Shown: positions 6,750 to 15,557, numbered from the stretch's first letter. The stretch: DNA of 64,000 nucleotides from CAWKGV01 sp963849305 (GCA_963849305.1 CAWKGV010000005.1:248001-312000), one strand, 5' to 3'. Numbers and translations are program-made. The notes: generated by a model from the letters alone, not told the origin.

Positions 6750-7530
6750 ATGCGGCACGTCACCCTGAGGCAGTTGCGGATGTTCGCGGCGGTGGTGCGG
6801 ACCGGATCGGTCACGGGGGCCGCCCAGGCGCTCAACGTTTCGCCGCCCGCGGTCACGATGCAGGTGCGGATGCTGCAGGACTTGCTCGGCCTGCCGCTGA
6901 TTGAACGATCACCCGCTGGGATGATGCCGACCGACGCCGGGCGACGGCTGATCGACGCGTCCGACCGGATCGAGGCAATTCTCGCGGAATACGAGGCCTC
7001 CATCGCCGTGCTGGCCGGGTCGGGCCGGGGCAGCCTCGCGGTCGGCGTGATCAGCACCGCCAAGTATTTCGCCCCGCACGCCCTGGCGGACTTCGCCAAA
7101 GGCGCACCCCGGGATCGACCTGCGCCTGACCGTCGGCAACCGCGCGGAGATCATAGAAGGCCTGCGCCGCTACGAGCTGGACCTCGCGGTGATGGGGCGA
7201 CCGCCGCAGGAGATGGACGTGCTCGCCTCCGTGATCGGCGACCATCCGCACGTGATCGTGGCGCGGCTGGACCATCCTCTCGCCGATCGTTCTTCGGGGT
7301 CGCTCGCCGGAGAAATCTTCGTGGTGCGCGAACCGGGCAGCGGCACCCGTGGGCTGATGGAGCAATTCTTCGCCGAAGCGGCGATCGCGCCCCGGTTCGG
7401 GATGCAGATTGGCAGCAACGAGACGATTAAGCAGGCGGTGATCGCCGGGCTCGGTATCGCCTTCCTTTCGGGGCACACCATCGCCGCCGAGGTCGAGAGC
7501 CGCCGGCTGGTCGTGCTGAACGTCGCGGGG
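6750..7530 (+). pseudogene. cbbR: cbbR, LysR-type Calvin-cycle regulator, frameshifted and truncated
   Basis: Residues 1-117 read normally from the ATG at 6750: LRQLRMFAAVVRTGSVTGAAQ and VSPPAVTMQVRMLQ form the winged helix-turn-helix, followed by the coinducer domain as far as ALADFAK. An extra G at 7101-7102 then shifts the frame. The missing part continues in frame +1 as HPGIDLRLTVGNRAEIIEGL through MGRPPQEMDV and GIAFLSGHTIAAEVESRRLV to NVAG near 7530. After that the sequence no longer resembles CbbR, so the final 40 or so residues are also lost. A full CbbR is about 300-320 residues. Two independent lesions make this a pseudogene and not only a sequencing error. Confidence 0.88.
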
Positions 7531-7540
7531 CGCTTCGGGC

Positions 7541-7672
7541 GAGGGACAGCCTCGGTTCACGATCGCGAGCCCGATGGCGGCGGAGACCGCGGCATTGGAG
7601 CAGCGGATCGCGGAGCTGGAGCGCCGGTGTGAGGAGCTACGCTCATTGGTCGGCCGATCCGCCCAAGGCTGA
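7541..7672 (+). pseudogene. Short coiled-coil fragment, possibly an IS66 TnpC start
   Basis: After cbbR homology ends, one frame reads QPRFTIASPMAAETAALEQR and continues to a heptad-like stretch IAELERRCEELRSLVGRS before a stop at 7672. The Leu/Glu/Arg heptad pattern resembles the N-terminal coiled coil of IS66-family TnpC transposases, which would explain the loss of the cbbR tail, but the piece is far too short to assign securely. It could equally be the end of an unrelated gene. Confidence 0.3.
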
Positions 7673-7702
7673 CGCCCGGACTGGCATCACGGGGCTAGCG
7701 TC

Positions 7703-9016
7703 TTACCGCCGCGCCTTGCGTTCGTCGGTGATCAGGCGCGCGCCGCGTTGGTTGGTGACATAGGTGATCAGCCATTGCATCGCGACTAGGGTTCGGTTCC
7801 GGAAGCCGACCAGCAGGAAGACGTGGACCAGGCTCCAGACCAGGAAGGCGACAAAGCCCGTCAGGTGCACGCGGCCGAAATCTGCGACCGCGGCGTTGCG
7901 GCCGATGGTCGCCAGATTGCCGCGATCGTGAAAACGGAACGGAGGCGGCGTGCGATGCGCCAACAGGCGCGTCTTCAGTGCCGCCCCGAGATACTCGCCT
8001 TGCTGCTTGGCGACCTGCGCGAGCCCCGGCAGGGGACGGCCATCGGCGCCCTGCGCTTGCGCGAGGTCGCCCAGCACATAAACGCCTTCGAGGCCGCGGA
8101 CCGCTAGCTCGGGCGTCACCTTCACCCGCCCCTTCTTGTCCATCTCCGCGCCCAGCAACGCGCCCACGGGCGAGGCGGCGACACCGGCACCCCAGGCTAT
8201 GGTGCCGGCGGGGATGAAAGCATCGCCCACGGTGATGCCGGTCTCGCTGACATTCTCGACCGGGCTGTTCAGACGGATGGTGACGCCGAGCCGTTCCAGC
8301 GCGCGCCGCGCATAATCCGAAAGCGACTCGGGTAGCTCCGCGAGCAGTCTCGGACCGGCTTCAACCAGGATGGTGCGGGCGCCGCGCGGGTCGATGTGAC
8401 GGAACTCATCACGGAACGCGTGCCGGGTCAGGTCGGCGACCGCGCCCGCCAACTCGACGCCGGTGGGACCGCCGCCGACGATAACGGTGGTCATCAGGCG
8501 CTGTTGCTCGGCCGGGTCCGGGTTCATTTCCGCCCGCTCGAACGCAACCAGCAACCGGCCGCGGATCTCCCGCGCGTCCTCCAGCGTCTTCAGTCCGGGC
8601 GCGAACGGCTCCCATTCGGGATGGCCGAAATAGCTGTGCGCCGATCCGGTGGCGACGACCAGGCAGTCGTACGAGAGTTGGCGATCTTCGGCCAAGCGAA
8701 CGGTTCGCGCTCGCGAGTCGATGCCGACGACCTCGGACAGCAGAACCTCCACGTTATCGTAGCGGGCCACGATCTGACGCAGCGGCTTGACGATGTCGGT
8801 GGGCGCGAGGGCCGCGGTGGATACCTGGTACAACAGAGGCACGAACAGATGATAATTGCGGCGGTCCACCAGGCTTACGCGGATCGGGGATCCTCCGAGC
8901 TTCCGGGCGCAGCTCAGGCCGGCGAAGCCGCCTCCGATAATGACGACGTGCGGCGGCCGGTCGGTATGGATGTGTTGGTCCACGCGTGTTGTCCGGGGCG
9001 GGGAAGCGCGATGCAA
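7703..9016 (-). CDS. ndh: Type II NADH dehydrogenase (NDH-2)
   Basis: A 437-residue flavoprotein that passes electrons from NADH to quinone at the inner face of the membrane without pumping protons. HVVIIGGGFAGLSCARKL (about residues 23-40) binds FAD, TTVIVGGGPTGVELAGAVAD (about 176-195) binds NADH, and GVYVLGDLAQAQ is the conserved C-terminal FAD motif. AKQQGEYLG is the quinone-site signature of NDH-2. A hydrophobic C-terminal stretch, FVAFLVWSLVHVFLLVGF, is the probable membrane anchor. The open frame begins at a TTG (9016) and a GTG at 8983 is also possible. It lies 12 nt downstream of the HD-domain gene. A second NDH-2 is at 45554-46891. Confidence 0.9.
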   Translation of the reverse strand: MHRASPPRTTRVDQHIHTDRPPHVVIIGGGFAGLSCARKLGGSPIRVSLVDRRNYHLFVPLLYQVSTAALAPTDIVKPLRQIVARYDNVEVLLSEVVGIDSRARTVRLAEDRQLSYDCLVVATGSAHSYFGHPEWEPFAPGLKTLEDAREIRGRLLVAFERAEMNPDPAEQQRLMTTVIVGGGPTGVELAGAVADLTRHAFRDEFRHIDPRGARTILVEAGPRLLAELPESLSDYARRALERLGVTIRLNSPVENVSETGITVGDAFIPAGTIAWGAGVAASPVGALLGAEMDKKGRVKVTPELAVRGLEGVYVLGDLAQAQGADGRPLPGLAQVAKQQGEYLGAALKTRLLAHRTPPPFRFHDRGNLATIGRNAAVADFGRVHLTGFVAFLVWSLVHVFLLVGFRNRTLVAMQWLITYVTNQRGARLITDERKARR

Positions 9017-9028
9017 AGACGAACGCCG

Positions 9029-9712
9029 TCAAAACGCGGCCGTTCGCTCCGGATGAGGTAAATGGGGCGAACTTCGCATTTGGCCTTGCAGCCGGTGCAT
9101 TTCCGCCAGGAACCGGTCCGCCGCGAGTGTCGGCGGCCATGGTTCCCATTCACTCATGCCGTTCGGTCGCGGCGTGGGGTCCGCCTGCAAGGGCTTGCGG
9201 TTGATGCCCAGAGTCCGCTTCACCTCCGCGGCCGACCAGCCGACGACATGCACCGCCTCGCTGGCGGCGGCCAGCCGGTCGGCCCGCTTATGGGTCGCCT
9301 TCTCTGGCGCCGTCCACGCTGGCAGGCGGTAGCGTCGCCAGATCGCCTCCTGCAAGCGGGCAACGAGGGCGGAGAACCCGGCGCCGAGAAATGGCTTCAA
9401 CGGCGAGACGGCGTCGAAACCCAGCAAGCCTTCGTCGGCATCGTGCAGCAGCTCCCGCAATTCCCGCGCCGGATCGAGCCGCTGGCGTTCCTGGCGGCGG
9501 ATGGCCAGCACCGTGAGGCTGTGCTGGGCGACCGAAAGCGGCAGCGGCCAGGCCGAATGGCCGCCCCAGCGATAGGTTCGCGCCAGGCCGATCACCAAGT
9601 CCCGGTCCTCCCAATCGAACGGCGTCGGGTCGAGCAGATCAAGCCGCTTGCCGGACGGTTGCAGCACCCATGCGCGGGGCGGCTCGGAAAGGTTGGCGTG
9701 CGGCAGGGTCAA
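9029..9712 (-). CDS. HD-domain phosphohydrolase
   Basis: A 227-residue protein with HD-superfamily metal ligands in the order RTYRWGGHS, SVAQHSLTVL and LLHDADEGLLGFDAVSPLK, followed by a conserved lysine. The layout resembles the YfbR/phage-type 5'-nucleotidase and dNTP-hydrolase branch, which trims nucleotides in the cytoplasm. The initiator appears to be TTG at 9712, overlapping the creatininase stop as TTGA, which suggests translational coupling. The last 40 residues are Pro-rich and probably disordered. The exact substrate cannot be stated. Confidence 0.75.
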   Translation of the reverse strand: MTLPHANLSEPPRAWVLQPSGKRLDLLDPTPFDWEDRDLVIGLARTYRWGGHSAWPLPLSVAQHSLTVLAIRRQERQRLDPARELRELLHDADEGLLGFDAVSPLKPFLGAGFSALVARLQEAIWRRYRLPAWTAPEKATHKRADRLAAASEAVHVVGWSAAEVKRTLGINRKPLQADPTPRPNGMSEWEPWPPTLAADRFLAEMHRLQGQMRSSPHLPHPERTAAF

Positions 9713-10449
9713 TCGGCCATGAAACGGGTATATAGCTCGGCCATGTCCTCCACCGCCGCCGCGTAGAGGCGTTCGCCGTGCTCGGGCGAGGCGAGCGACG
9801 GGTCGGAGCCCATGCGCCCGTCCGGGTAGCGACGGCGGAAATCCGCGCTATCGTGGAACCCGCTGCTGCGCGGCGCCACCTTGGGCGCCATCTGCGCGTG
9901 CTTGATCGCGCCCGGTTGATAGAACTGAGCGAGCGAGACCTCGGAGGCAGTGGCATGACTGCCCTCGGAATCGCCATACAGCTCCTTGGTCAACGCGCGG
10001 CACCGCTGGCCATGCGCCCAGAGCACCATGCGGCAGCGCACCGGCGACGCATCGCCGCGCAGCGATCCGGCAGCATAGATCTCGTCGAACGCGGCAGTGA
10101 CGGTTGCTATGTTGCCGCCATGCCCGTTAACAAACAAGAACCGCTCGAAGCCGTGACGAACCAGCGAATGGACAACGTCGCCCACCAAGGCGATCAGGGT
10201 CGATGGTCGCAGCGTGATCGAGCCGGTGAACGCCATGTGATGCTGCGACATGCCGATCGTCAGCGTGGGCGCGACCAAACAGCCGACCTTGTCGCCGACC
10301 CCTTTGGCGACGAACTCCGCATCCAGATGGTCGGTGCCGATCAGGCCATTCGGCCCATGCTGTTCAGTCGAGCCGATCGGCACCACGATGCCGCGGGACG
10401 AACGCAGATAGTCCTCGACTTCCTGCCAGGTGGATAGCGCGAGCTGCAT
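9709..10449 (-). CDS. Creatininase family amidohydrolase
   Basis: A 246-residue protein of the creatininase fold. The metal-ligand motifs are VPIGSTEQHGPNG (E and H), GTDHLDAEFVA (D and H), FLFVNGHGGN and SEGSHATASEVSLAQ. Family members hydrolyse cyclic amides such as creatinine or act on intermediates such as FAPy, usually with Zn or Mn. The ATG at 10449 begins directly before the first strand. It is the first gene of a minus-strand run with the HD-domain and NDH-2 genes. No creatine pathway genes are nearby, so the substrate is open. Confidence 0.85.
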   Translation of the reverse strand: MQLALSTWQEVEDYLRSSRGIVVPIGSTEQHGPNGLIGTDHLDAEFVAKGVGDKVGCLVAPTLTIGMSQHHMAFTGSITLRPSTLIALVGDVVHSLVRHGFERFLFVNGHGGNIATVTAAFDEIYAAGSLRGDASPVRCRMVLWAHGQRCRALTKELYGDSEGSHATASEVSLAQFYQPGAIKHAQMAPKVAPRSSGFHDSADFRRRYPDGRMGSDPSLASPEHGERLYAAAVEDMAELYTRFMAD

Positions 10450-10838
10450 CGGCCGTTCCCCGTCTTCGCAGTGCCATACTGGTCAACGAGCGGCGGCCGA
10501 GGCAAGAGCGGGGTTGCAAAGTCGGTGCGGCACATCAAATCACACCACATCCACCTCCGCCGTCGAGCGGAATTTGTGATGCGGCCGGAACATAGTCCGC
10601 CAAAATCATTCCGGAAGTGTAAAACAGGGCTTGAATGGCGCCATCGGCCTGGTTACGTCTTCTACGACCGCCAATGACCTGGTAAATGACGCTGGCGACG
10701 AGGCTCTGGGCGTGACACGAGGTAAGTCCCAGCGTGGTCGTTCCCGAGCCGGCACCCCTCAACAACAGTGTAGGCCAAGTACCAAGAGCGTGGAACTAGA
10801 GAAGATGACAGAAAACTGCGATCACCAAAAACACCGTC
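10450..10838. other. 389-bp region without a recognisable gene
   Basis: The stretch between the creatininase start and the coiled-coil gene contains only short open frames with no family resemblance and a composition less GC-rich than its surroundings. It probably holds the divergent promoters of both neighbours. I see no tRNA fold or IS end in it. Confidence 0.5.
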
Positions 10839-11663
10839 ATGACATCTGATATCAGCAAATCTCGCTCCACTTCTTCGGTGGGTCAAGAGTCACCTGACAC
10901 GTTGCGACCCGATACTACCGAGGAGCAGATGCGCCGGGCACTGGGTCTGGTCGGCAGGAAGCTTGCCGCTCCCGAGCAGTCCCAGTCGGCTCCCCGGACC
11001 GCATCAGCTCCCCGGTCCACCCAGATGCAGACCCCGGAACGCCACAAGCGCCGCTTCGTGTCCGACGGGGAGGTTCCCGTGACCGTATTGCGCCGGGAGC
11101 ATGGCGTCGATGCGCCCCCGCTTCGGCCTGCCTCGGGCGCATCGCCGAGCAACCGGCTGGATGCCGCGGAGGCCGCCCTGAGGGCCGAGCGAGGGGCACG
11201 CGAACGGGCGGAGCGTGCGCTCGCCGAGGCCCAGGCGCTGATCCGCGATCTGCGAACCAAGCTCGGACACGCGGAACTGGCGCGCAATGAGGCGCTGGAG
11301 ACCGCCAAGACGGAGATCGCGGCGGCGGCGTCTTCGCGCGCCGCGGCGAATGAGGAGCTGAACCAGTTGCATGCGGCGAGGGCCGCCCAGCAGGCCGCCG
11401 AACAGCAGCTGGCCGATGAGCGCATTGCTCGGGAGCGAGCGGAACGGGCTTTGCGCGAGGCGCGCCGCGCCGCAGAGCCGAGCGAGCGAGGGTCGGGCAA
11501 AGTGGAGGCCGAGGGAGCGGACCCACCGCCACTTCAGCTCCCCAGAAAGCCGGCTCTCCCTCGAAAGCGGATGGCGAGCAAGCCGCAGCCAACCATAGAC
11601 GTGGGCGAGCAGCAGCCGGTCAGGTGGTGGGTCAAGAAACGCGCGATCCCCAAGCGCCGCTGA
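10839..11663 (+). CDS. Coiled-coil protein of unknown function
   Basis: A 274-residue protein with three regions. The first is a polar, disordered N-terminus (1-100) with a basic block RHKRRFV and the segment DGEVPVTVLRRE. The second, about residues 105-220, is a long Ala/Glu/Arg-rich coiled coil with repeated ERAERAL units. The third is a Pro/Lys-rich tail ending QQPVRWWVKKRAIPKRR. No enzymatic motif, signal peptide or membrane segment is visible. The pattern suggests a structural or nucleic-acid-associated protein, and I cannot name a family. A palindromic repeat follows its stop. Confidence 0.6.
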   Translation: MTSDISKSRSTSSVGQESPDTLRPDTTEEQMRRALGLVGRKLAAPEQSQSAPRTASAPRSTQMQTPERHKRRFVSDGEVPVTVLRREHGVDAPPLRPASGASPSNRLDAAEAALRAERGARERAERALAEAQALIRDLRTKLGHAELARNEALETAKTEIAAAASSRAAANEELNQLHAARAAQQAAEQQLADERIARERAERALREARRAAEPSERGSGKVEAEGADPPPLQLPRKPALPRKRMASKPQPTIDVGEQQPVRWWVKKRAIPKRR

Positions 11664-11720
11664 CCCTCACCACAACCCCTTTCCTTCTTTGCTTGCGGGA
11701 GAGGGCTGGGGTAAGCGGAC
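11664..11720. repeat. Dispersed palindromic repeat copy
   Basis: The sequence runs CCCTCACCACAACCCCTTTCC, then GCTTGCGGGAGAGGGCTGGGG, a diverged copy of the repeat family described at 5650-5762. It lies directly after the coiled-coil gene and could terminate its transcript. Confidence 0.55.
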
Positions 11721-11761
11721 GCGCGCGATCTAGGCAAGTGCGGGGAGGATGTGCCCGCATC

Positions 11762-12943
11762 ATGGCGGCTCATGGCTATACCCTCTTCGATACGGTGATC
11801 GGCCGCTGCGGCATCGCCTGGAGCAGGCGCGGGATCGCTGGCGTGCAGCTTCCCGAGACCCGGGAGGCGGAAACACGCATGCGAATCCTCCGGCAATTCC
11901 CTGACGCGCGCGAGGCGCCGCCGCCGCCCGAGGTTCAGCGCGCGCGCGACGCCATCGCGGCACTCCTGCATGGCGAGGCGAGCGACTTGTCCGCCGTCCC
12001 GCTCGACATGGATGGCGTGCCGCCGTTCCACCGCCGCGTGTTCGAGGTCGCACGCACCATTCCGCGAGGCGCGACGCTCTCCTATGGCGACGTGGCGGCC
12101 CGGCTCGGAGTGCCGGGGGCGGCGCGCGCCGTGGGCCAGGCGCTTGGACGCAACCCGTTCGCGATCATCGTCCCTTGCCATCGCGTGGTCGCGGCCGGCG
12201 GCAAGCTCGGCGGCTTCTCCGCGAATGGCGGCATCACGACCAAGCTTCGCCTGCTCTCGATCGAGGGCGCGCGCGCGAACGGCGATCCCGCGCTGTTCGA
12301 TGGCGACGGCGCGTTCGGCTTCGATCCGTCGATCGCGATCGAGCACCTGCGCGCTAACGACCCCGCGCTCGCGCAGCTCATCGACACGGTCGGGCCGTTT
12401 CGGATGCGGCTCCAAAGCACGCCGAGCATCTTTGTCGCGCTCGCCGAGGCGATCGTCTACCAGCAGCTAACCGCGAAGGCCGCCGGGACTATCTTCGCGC
12501 GTGTGCGCGCGCTGTTCCCGCGCGCCCATGAAGGCCCCACGGCCGAGCAGATCCTGCGCGTCTCGGACGAGAAGCTGCGCGCGGCCGGCCTCTCGCGCCC
12601 GAAGCTGCTCGCGTTGCGCGACCTCGCACGACGAGCCGCGGACGGCCAAATCCCGACGCTCGCCGAGATCCATCGCATGGACGACGAGGCGATCATCGCG
12701 CGCCTTTCGGAAGTGCGCGGCATCGGCCGGTGGACCGTGGAAATGCTGCTGATCTTCCGCCTCGGCCGGCCGGACGTGTTGCCCGTGGACGACTACGGCA
12801 TCCGCAAGGGCTTCGCGATCGCGTTCCGCACACCCGAGCTGCCCGCGCGCCAGCATGTCGACGAGCGCGGCGCGCGGTGGCAGCCTTATCGGTCCGTGGC
12901 GAGCTGGTACTTGTGGCGCGCGGCCGAGCGGGGCAGAGAATAG
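11762..12943 (+). CDS. Ogt-AlkA fusion: O6-alkylguanine methyltransferase plus 3-methyladenine glycosylase
   Basis: A 393-residue protein joining two alkylation-repair activities. Residues 1-165 are an O6-methylguanine-DNA methyltransferase: SYGDVAARLGVPGAARAVGQ is the DNA-binding helix, IIVPCHRVV carries the alkyl-acceptor Cys139, and GGFSANGG follows. Residues 180-390 are an HhH-GPD glycosylase: AEAIVYQQLTAKAA, then the hairpin SEVRGIGRWTVEML (about 316-329) and LPVDDYGIRKG with the catalytic aspartate near 344. The start is the ATG at 11762, where Ogt homology begins, although the frame is open further upstream. One polypeptide could reverse O6 lesions and excise N3/N7-alkylpurines. Confidence 0.9.
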   Translation: MAAHGYTLFDTVIGRCGIAWSRRGIAGVQLPETREAETRMRILRQFPDAREAPPPPEVQRARDAIAALLHGEASDLSAVPLDMDGVPPFHRRVFEVARTIPRGATLSYGDVAARLGVPGAARAVGQALGRNPFAIIVPCHRVVAAGGKLGGFSANGGITTKLRLLSIEGARANGDPALFDGDGAFGFDPSIAIEHLRANDPALAQLIDTVGPFRMRLQSTPSIFVALAEAIVYQQLTAKAAGTIFARVRALFPRAHEGPTAEQILRVSDEKLRAAGLSRPKLLALRDLARRAADGQIPTLAEIHRMDDEAIIARLSEVRGIGRWTVEMLLIFRLGRPDVLPVDDYGIRKGFAIAFRTPELPARQHVDERGARWQPYRSVASWYLWRAAERGRE

Positions 12944-12967
12944 CGCGCGAACGAGGCGCGTTGGGAC

Positions 12968-13816
12968 ATGGCGGCCACCATCTTATTGCAGTCCGGGCCG
13001 ATATCGGTGTTCGATTACCGCTGCGGCGTGGGACCGACCGACGCGCCGTTTGTCGAGCAACACGAAAGCTTCTCCGTCTCCTACGTGCGAACCGGCAGCT
13101 TCGGCTATCATGCCCGAGGCATGGCATTCGAGCTGGTCGCCGGCTCGCTCCTGATCGGCCATCCCGGCGACGAGTACATCTGCACGCATGACCACGCATA
13201 CGGCGACGAATGCCTGTCCTTTTGCTTCGCGCCCGAGCTGGCCGAGGCGATCGGCGGGCCGACCGAGATTTGGCGCACCGGCCGCGTGCCGCCGTTGCCC
13301 GAGCTGATGGTGCTGGGCGAACTGGCGCAGGCGGTCGCGGAAGGGCGGAGTGATATCGGGCTCGACGAGATCGGGATGCTGATCGCCGCCCGTTTCGTCG
13401 AGGTTGCCTCCGGGCGGAAGCGAAGTGCCGCGGAACTTCGAGCGCGCGATCGATGCCGCGCGGTGACGGCCGCGCTCTGGATCGATGCGCATTCCAACGA
13501 ACCGAGCGACCTGGAGAGCGCGGCGCGGCGGGTCGGGCTTAGCCCGTTTCATTTCCTGCGGCTCTTTTCCGCCGTTCTCGGCGTGACGCCCCATCAATAT
13601 CTGCTTGCTGCTCGGTTGCGTCGCGCGGCGCGGCTGCTGGCCGACGACACGCGAGCGATCACCGATGTCGCGTTCGATGTCGGGTTCGGCGATCTCTCGA
13701 ACTTCGTGCGCACGTTCCGCCGCGCGGCCGGAGTTTCGCCCCGAGGTTTCCGCCGGGCGGCGAAAGGGGATCGCAAGATCTTCCAAGACCGGCTCGCCGC
13801 ACGCGCGCCAGGATGA
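12968..13816 (+). CDS. AraC family transcriptional regulator
   Basis: A 282-residue regulator with an N-terminal cupin-like sensing domain (about 1-150: FSVSYVRTGSFGYHARG, LVAGSLLIGHPGDEY) and a C-terminal pair of helix-turn-helix motifs (about 175-270). The HTH region includes DLESAARRVGLSPFHFLRLF and TDVAFDVGFGDLSNFVRTFRR, the AraC signature. It follows the Ogt-AlkA gene by 24 nt and precedes a VOC protein by 22 nt on the same strand, so the three may be one transcript. It lacks the methyl-acceptor Cys domain of Ada, so a role in alkylation response is not supported by its sequence. Confidence 0.9.
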   Translation: MAATILLQSGPISVFDYRCGVGPTDAPFVEQHESFSVSYVRTGSFGYHARGMAFELVAGSLLIGHPGDEYICTHDHAYGDECLSFCFAPELAEAIGGPTEIWRTGRVPPLPELMVLGELAQAVAEGRSDIGLDEIGMLIAARFVEVASGRKRSAAELRARDRCRAVTAALWIDAHSNEPSDLESAARRVGLSPFHFLRLFSAVLGVTPHQYLLAARLRRAARLLADDTRAITDVAFDVGFGDLSNFVRTFRRAAGVSPRGFRRAAKGDRKIFQDRLAARAPG

Positions 13817-13838
13817 CCCCTCCATTACGGAGGTCATC

Positions 13839-14201
13839 ATGTACGACCATATCGGCTTGAAAGTCCGGGATATCGATGCGAGCGTGCGTTTCTATCGCGC
13901 GGCACTAGCGCCGCTCGGCCACGTGCTTGGCTCCCACGATGCATCGGGCGCGAGCTTCGGCCCGCCGGGCGAGCCGGCGTTCTGGTTGTACCGTGCCGAG
14001 GATGCGGGCGGTCCAGGCGTGCATGTCGCGTTTCGCGCCGCCGATCGGGCCACGGTGGCGCGCTTTCACGCGGAGGGTCTGAGCGCCGGCGGGCGCAACA
14101 ACGGCGGCCCCGGCCTGCGCGCCGACTACAGCCCCACCTACTACGCCGCGTTCCTTCTCGATCCGGACGGCAACAACGTCGAGGCGGTCTGCACCCAGTG
14201 A
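13839..14201 (+). CDS. VOC family (glyoxalase-like) protein
   Basis: A 120-residue single-copy vicinal-oxygen-chelate protein. MYDHIGLKVRDIDASVRFY carries the first metal ligand His4, and YYAAFLLDPDGNNVEAVC carries the terminal Glu ligand. GPGVHVAFRAADRATVARFH supplies the middle His. Such proteins range from lactoylglutathione lyase to ring-cleavage or antibiotic-binding proteins, and the specific reaction is not predictable. The ATG at 13839 is preceded by GGAGG at 13829-13833. It is probably co-expressed with the AraC gene. Confidence 0.85.
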   Translation: MYDHIGLKVRDIDASVRFYRAALAPLGHVLGSHDASGASFGPPGEPAFWLYRAEDAGGPGVHVAFRAADRATVARFHAEGLSAGGRNNGGPGLRADYSPTYYAAFLLDPDGNNVEAVCTQ

Positions 14202-14227
14202 CGATCGCGAACGGGGCGGGCGGCCGT

Positions 14228-15160
14228 TCAGGCCGCCTGCCCCGGCCGCCGCGCATCCAACTGGAAGCTTGCTTCGATATGCGCCGCCAGCGCGTCGGTC
14301 ACCGGCTGGCGCGGGAACCGCGCCTTCACCATGACGATGCCGAAATCCGGCAGCTTCGGCAGTCCTTCCTCGGGGCGAACGGCGCGCAGCCCCTCGGGCA
14401 GCCAGGCCAAGGCCGACACGGTGACTGCGAGCCCGGCCAGCACCGGTGCGTGCGAGCCCACGAGCGACGGCGCGGTATAGGCCAGGCGATAGCGCCGGCC
14501 CGAGCCCTCAAGCGCGAGAATGGCCGCTTCGCTCCAGCAGCATCGCTGCCGCCCGGCCACGAACGGCTCGGGGTTGGCGAGCGCCAGCGGCAGCGGATCC
14601 TGCTTTTGCGCCGAATGGCGGGTCGAAGTCACCCAGACCAAGGGCCCCCGATGCAGCAGAATCGCCGGCCAATTGGGGGTCTCCTCGCCTTCGGAGACCA
14701 ATGCGAGGTCTAGTTCTCCGGTCCTCAGGCGCGGGATCAGTTCGGCCGATGGCGCGCACATCACATCCACTTGCACCGCGGGGTGGGTGTCGGCGAACCG
14801 CTTCAGGATCGGCGGCAAATAGCCGAGCGCGTAGTCGTCCGGCGTGCCGAGCCGCACCGTGCCCGCGATCTCGGGGGCCCGGAATGTGGTCATGATCTCA
14901 TCGTTCAGCGCGAGGATCTGGCGCGCGCGGGTCAGCAAATACTGCCCGTGCGGCGTCAGCTCCACCGTCCCCCCCTTGCCGCGCGCAAGCACCGGATGGC
15001 CGAGCGCATCCTCCAGCCGCTTGACTTGCATCGACACCGCCGACTGCGTCCGGCCCACTTGCGCAGCGGCCTGGGTGAAGCTGCGCCCCTCCGCGATCAG
15101 CACGAAGGCACGCAGCAGGTCCGCATCTATGCCTTGGGGGAGACTCATGCCCATCAACAT
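14228..15160 (-). CDS. LysR family transcriptional regulator
   Basis: A 310-residue LysR regulator. The HTH (about residues 12-70) reads DLLRAFVLIAEGRSFTQAAA and VGRTQSAVSMQVKRLEDALG. The effector domain reads GTVRLGTPDDYALGYLPPIL and ELDLALVSEGEETPNW. Three Met codons near the start leave the exact initiation site open by a few residues. It is divergent from a DUF1127 gene across 94 bp and probably binds there. The effector is unknown. Confidence 0.9.
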   Translation of the reverse strand: MLMGMSLPQGIDADLLRAFVLIAEGRSFTQAAAQVGRTQSAVSMQVKRLEDALGHPVLARGKGGTVELTPHGQYLLTRARQILALNDEIMTTFRAPEIAGTVRLGTPDDYALGYLPPILKRFADTHPAVQVDVMCAPSAELIPRLRTGELDLALVSEGEETPNWPAILLHRGPLVWVTSTRHSAQKQDPLPLALANPEPFVAGRQRCCWSEAAILALEGSGRRYRLAYTAPSLVGSHAPVLAGLAVTVSALAWLPEGLRAVRPEEGLPKLPDFGIVMVKARFPRQPVTDALAAHIEASFQLDARRPGQAA

Positions 15161-15254
15161 CGTTCATCTCTGTCATCAAGGCAATTCGTTTTATTCATGC
15201 CGTAAGCCATACCACCTTCAACTCGCACGAAGCGGTATCTCCCAGGAGGCGCCG

Positions 15255-15515
15255 ATGTCCGACCGTCCTCTCACACTCCCGTTCCTGATCGGCCGCACGC
15301 CGGCGGTTCCCGCCGCTTGGCCGCCGGCGACTCCGTATCGCGATACGCCGCGCCAGCCGAAGCGTCCTTCCGTTCTGGCGTTGGTCCGCCTCGCCTGGCG
15401 CCGGTACCATTCCCGCGTTCGGCTCGCGCAGCTCGACCCGTATCTGCTGAAGGACATCGGCATTACGCCCGCAGAGGCCGAACAGGAAGCAAACCGCCCA
15501 TTCTGGCGTGCCTGA
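15255..15515 (+). CDS. DUF1127 (YjiS-like) small protein
   Basis: An 86-residue protein whose last 45 residues are the DUF1127 motif: ALVRLAWRRYHSRVRLAQLD and then PYLLKDIGITPAEAEQEANRPFW. The LxDIGIxxxEAxxEA pattern is diagnostic. These small Arg-rich proteins are common in alphaproteobacteria. Some act in RNA-linked control of phosphate, carbon or motility genes, but most are uncharacterised. AGGAGG is 5 nt upstream of the ATG. Divergent from the LysR gene. Confidence 0.85.
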   Translation: MSDRPLTLPFLIGRTPAVPAAWPPATPYRDTPRQPKRPSVLALVRLAWRRYHSRVRLAQLDPYLLKDIGITPAEAEQEANRPFWRA

Positions 15516-15557
15516 ACGGGTTGGCAAGGCCGGAATGCTGTTTACATTCTGCGCGAC

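Noticed and set aside
13605..13838. A longer N-terminus for the VOC protein
   Set aside because: The upstream frame overlaps the AraC gene out of frame. The ATG at 13839 has a good ribosome-binding site and starts the VOC fold.
12968..14201. An Ada-like adaptive response unit (AraC gene next to Ogt-AlkA)
   Set aside because: The AraC protein has a cupin-like sensor and no methyl-acceptor cysteine domain, and the next gene is a VOC protein, so proximity alone does not support an Ada regulon.
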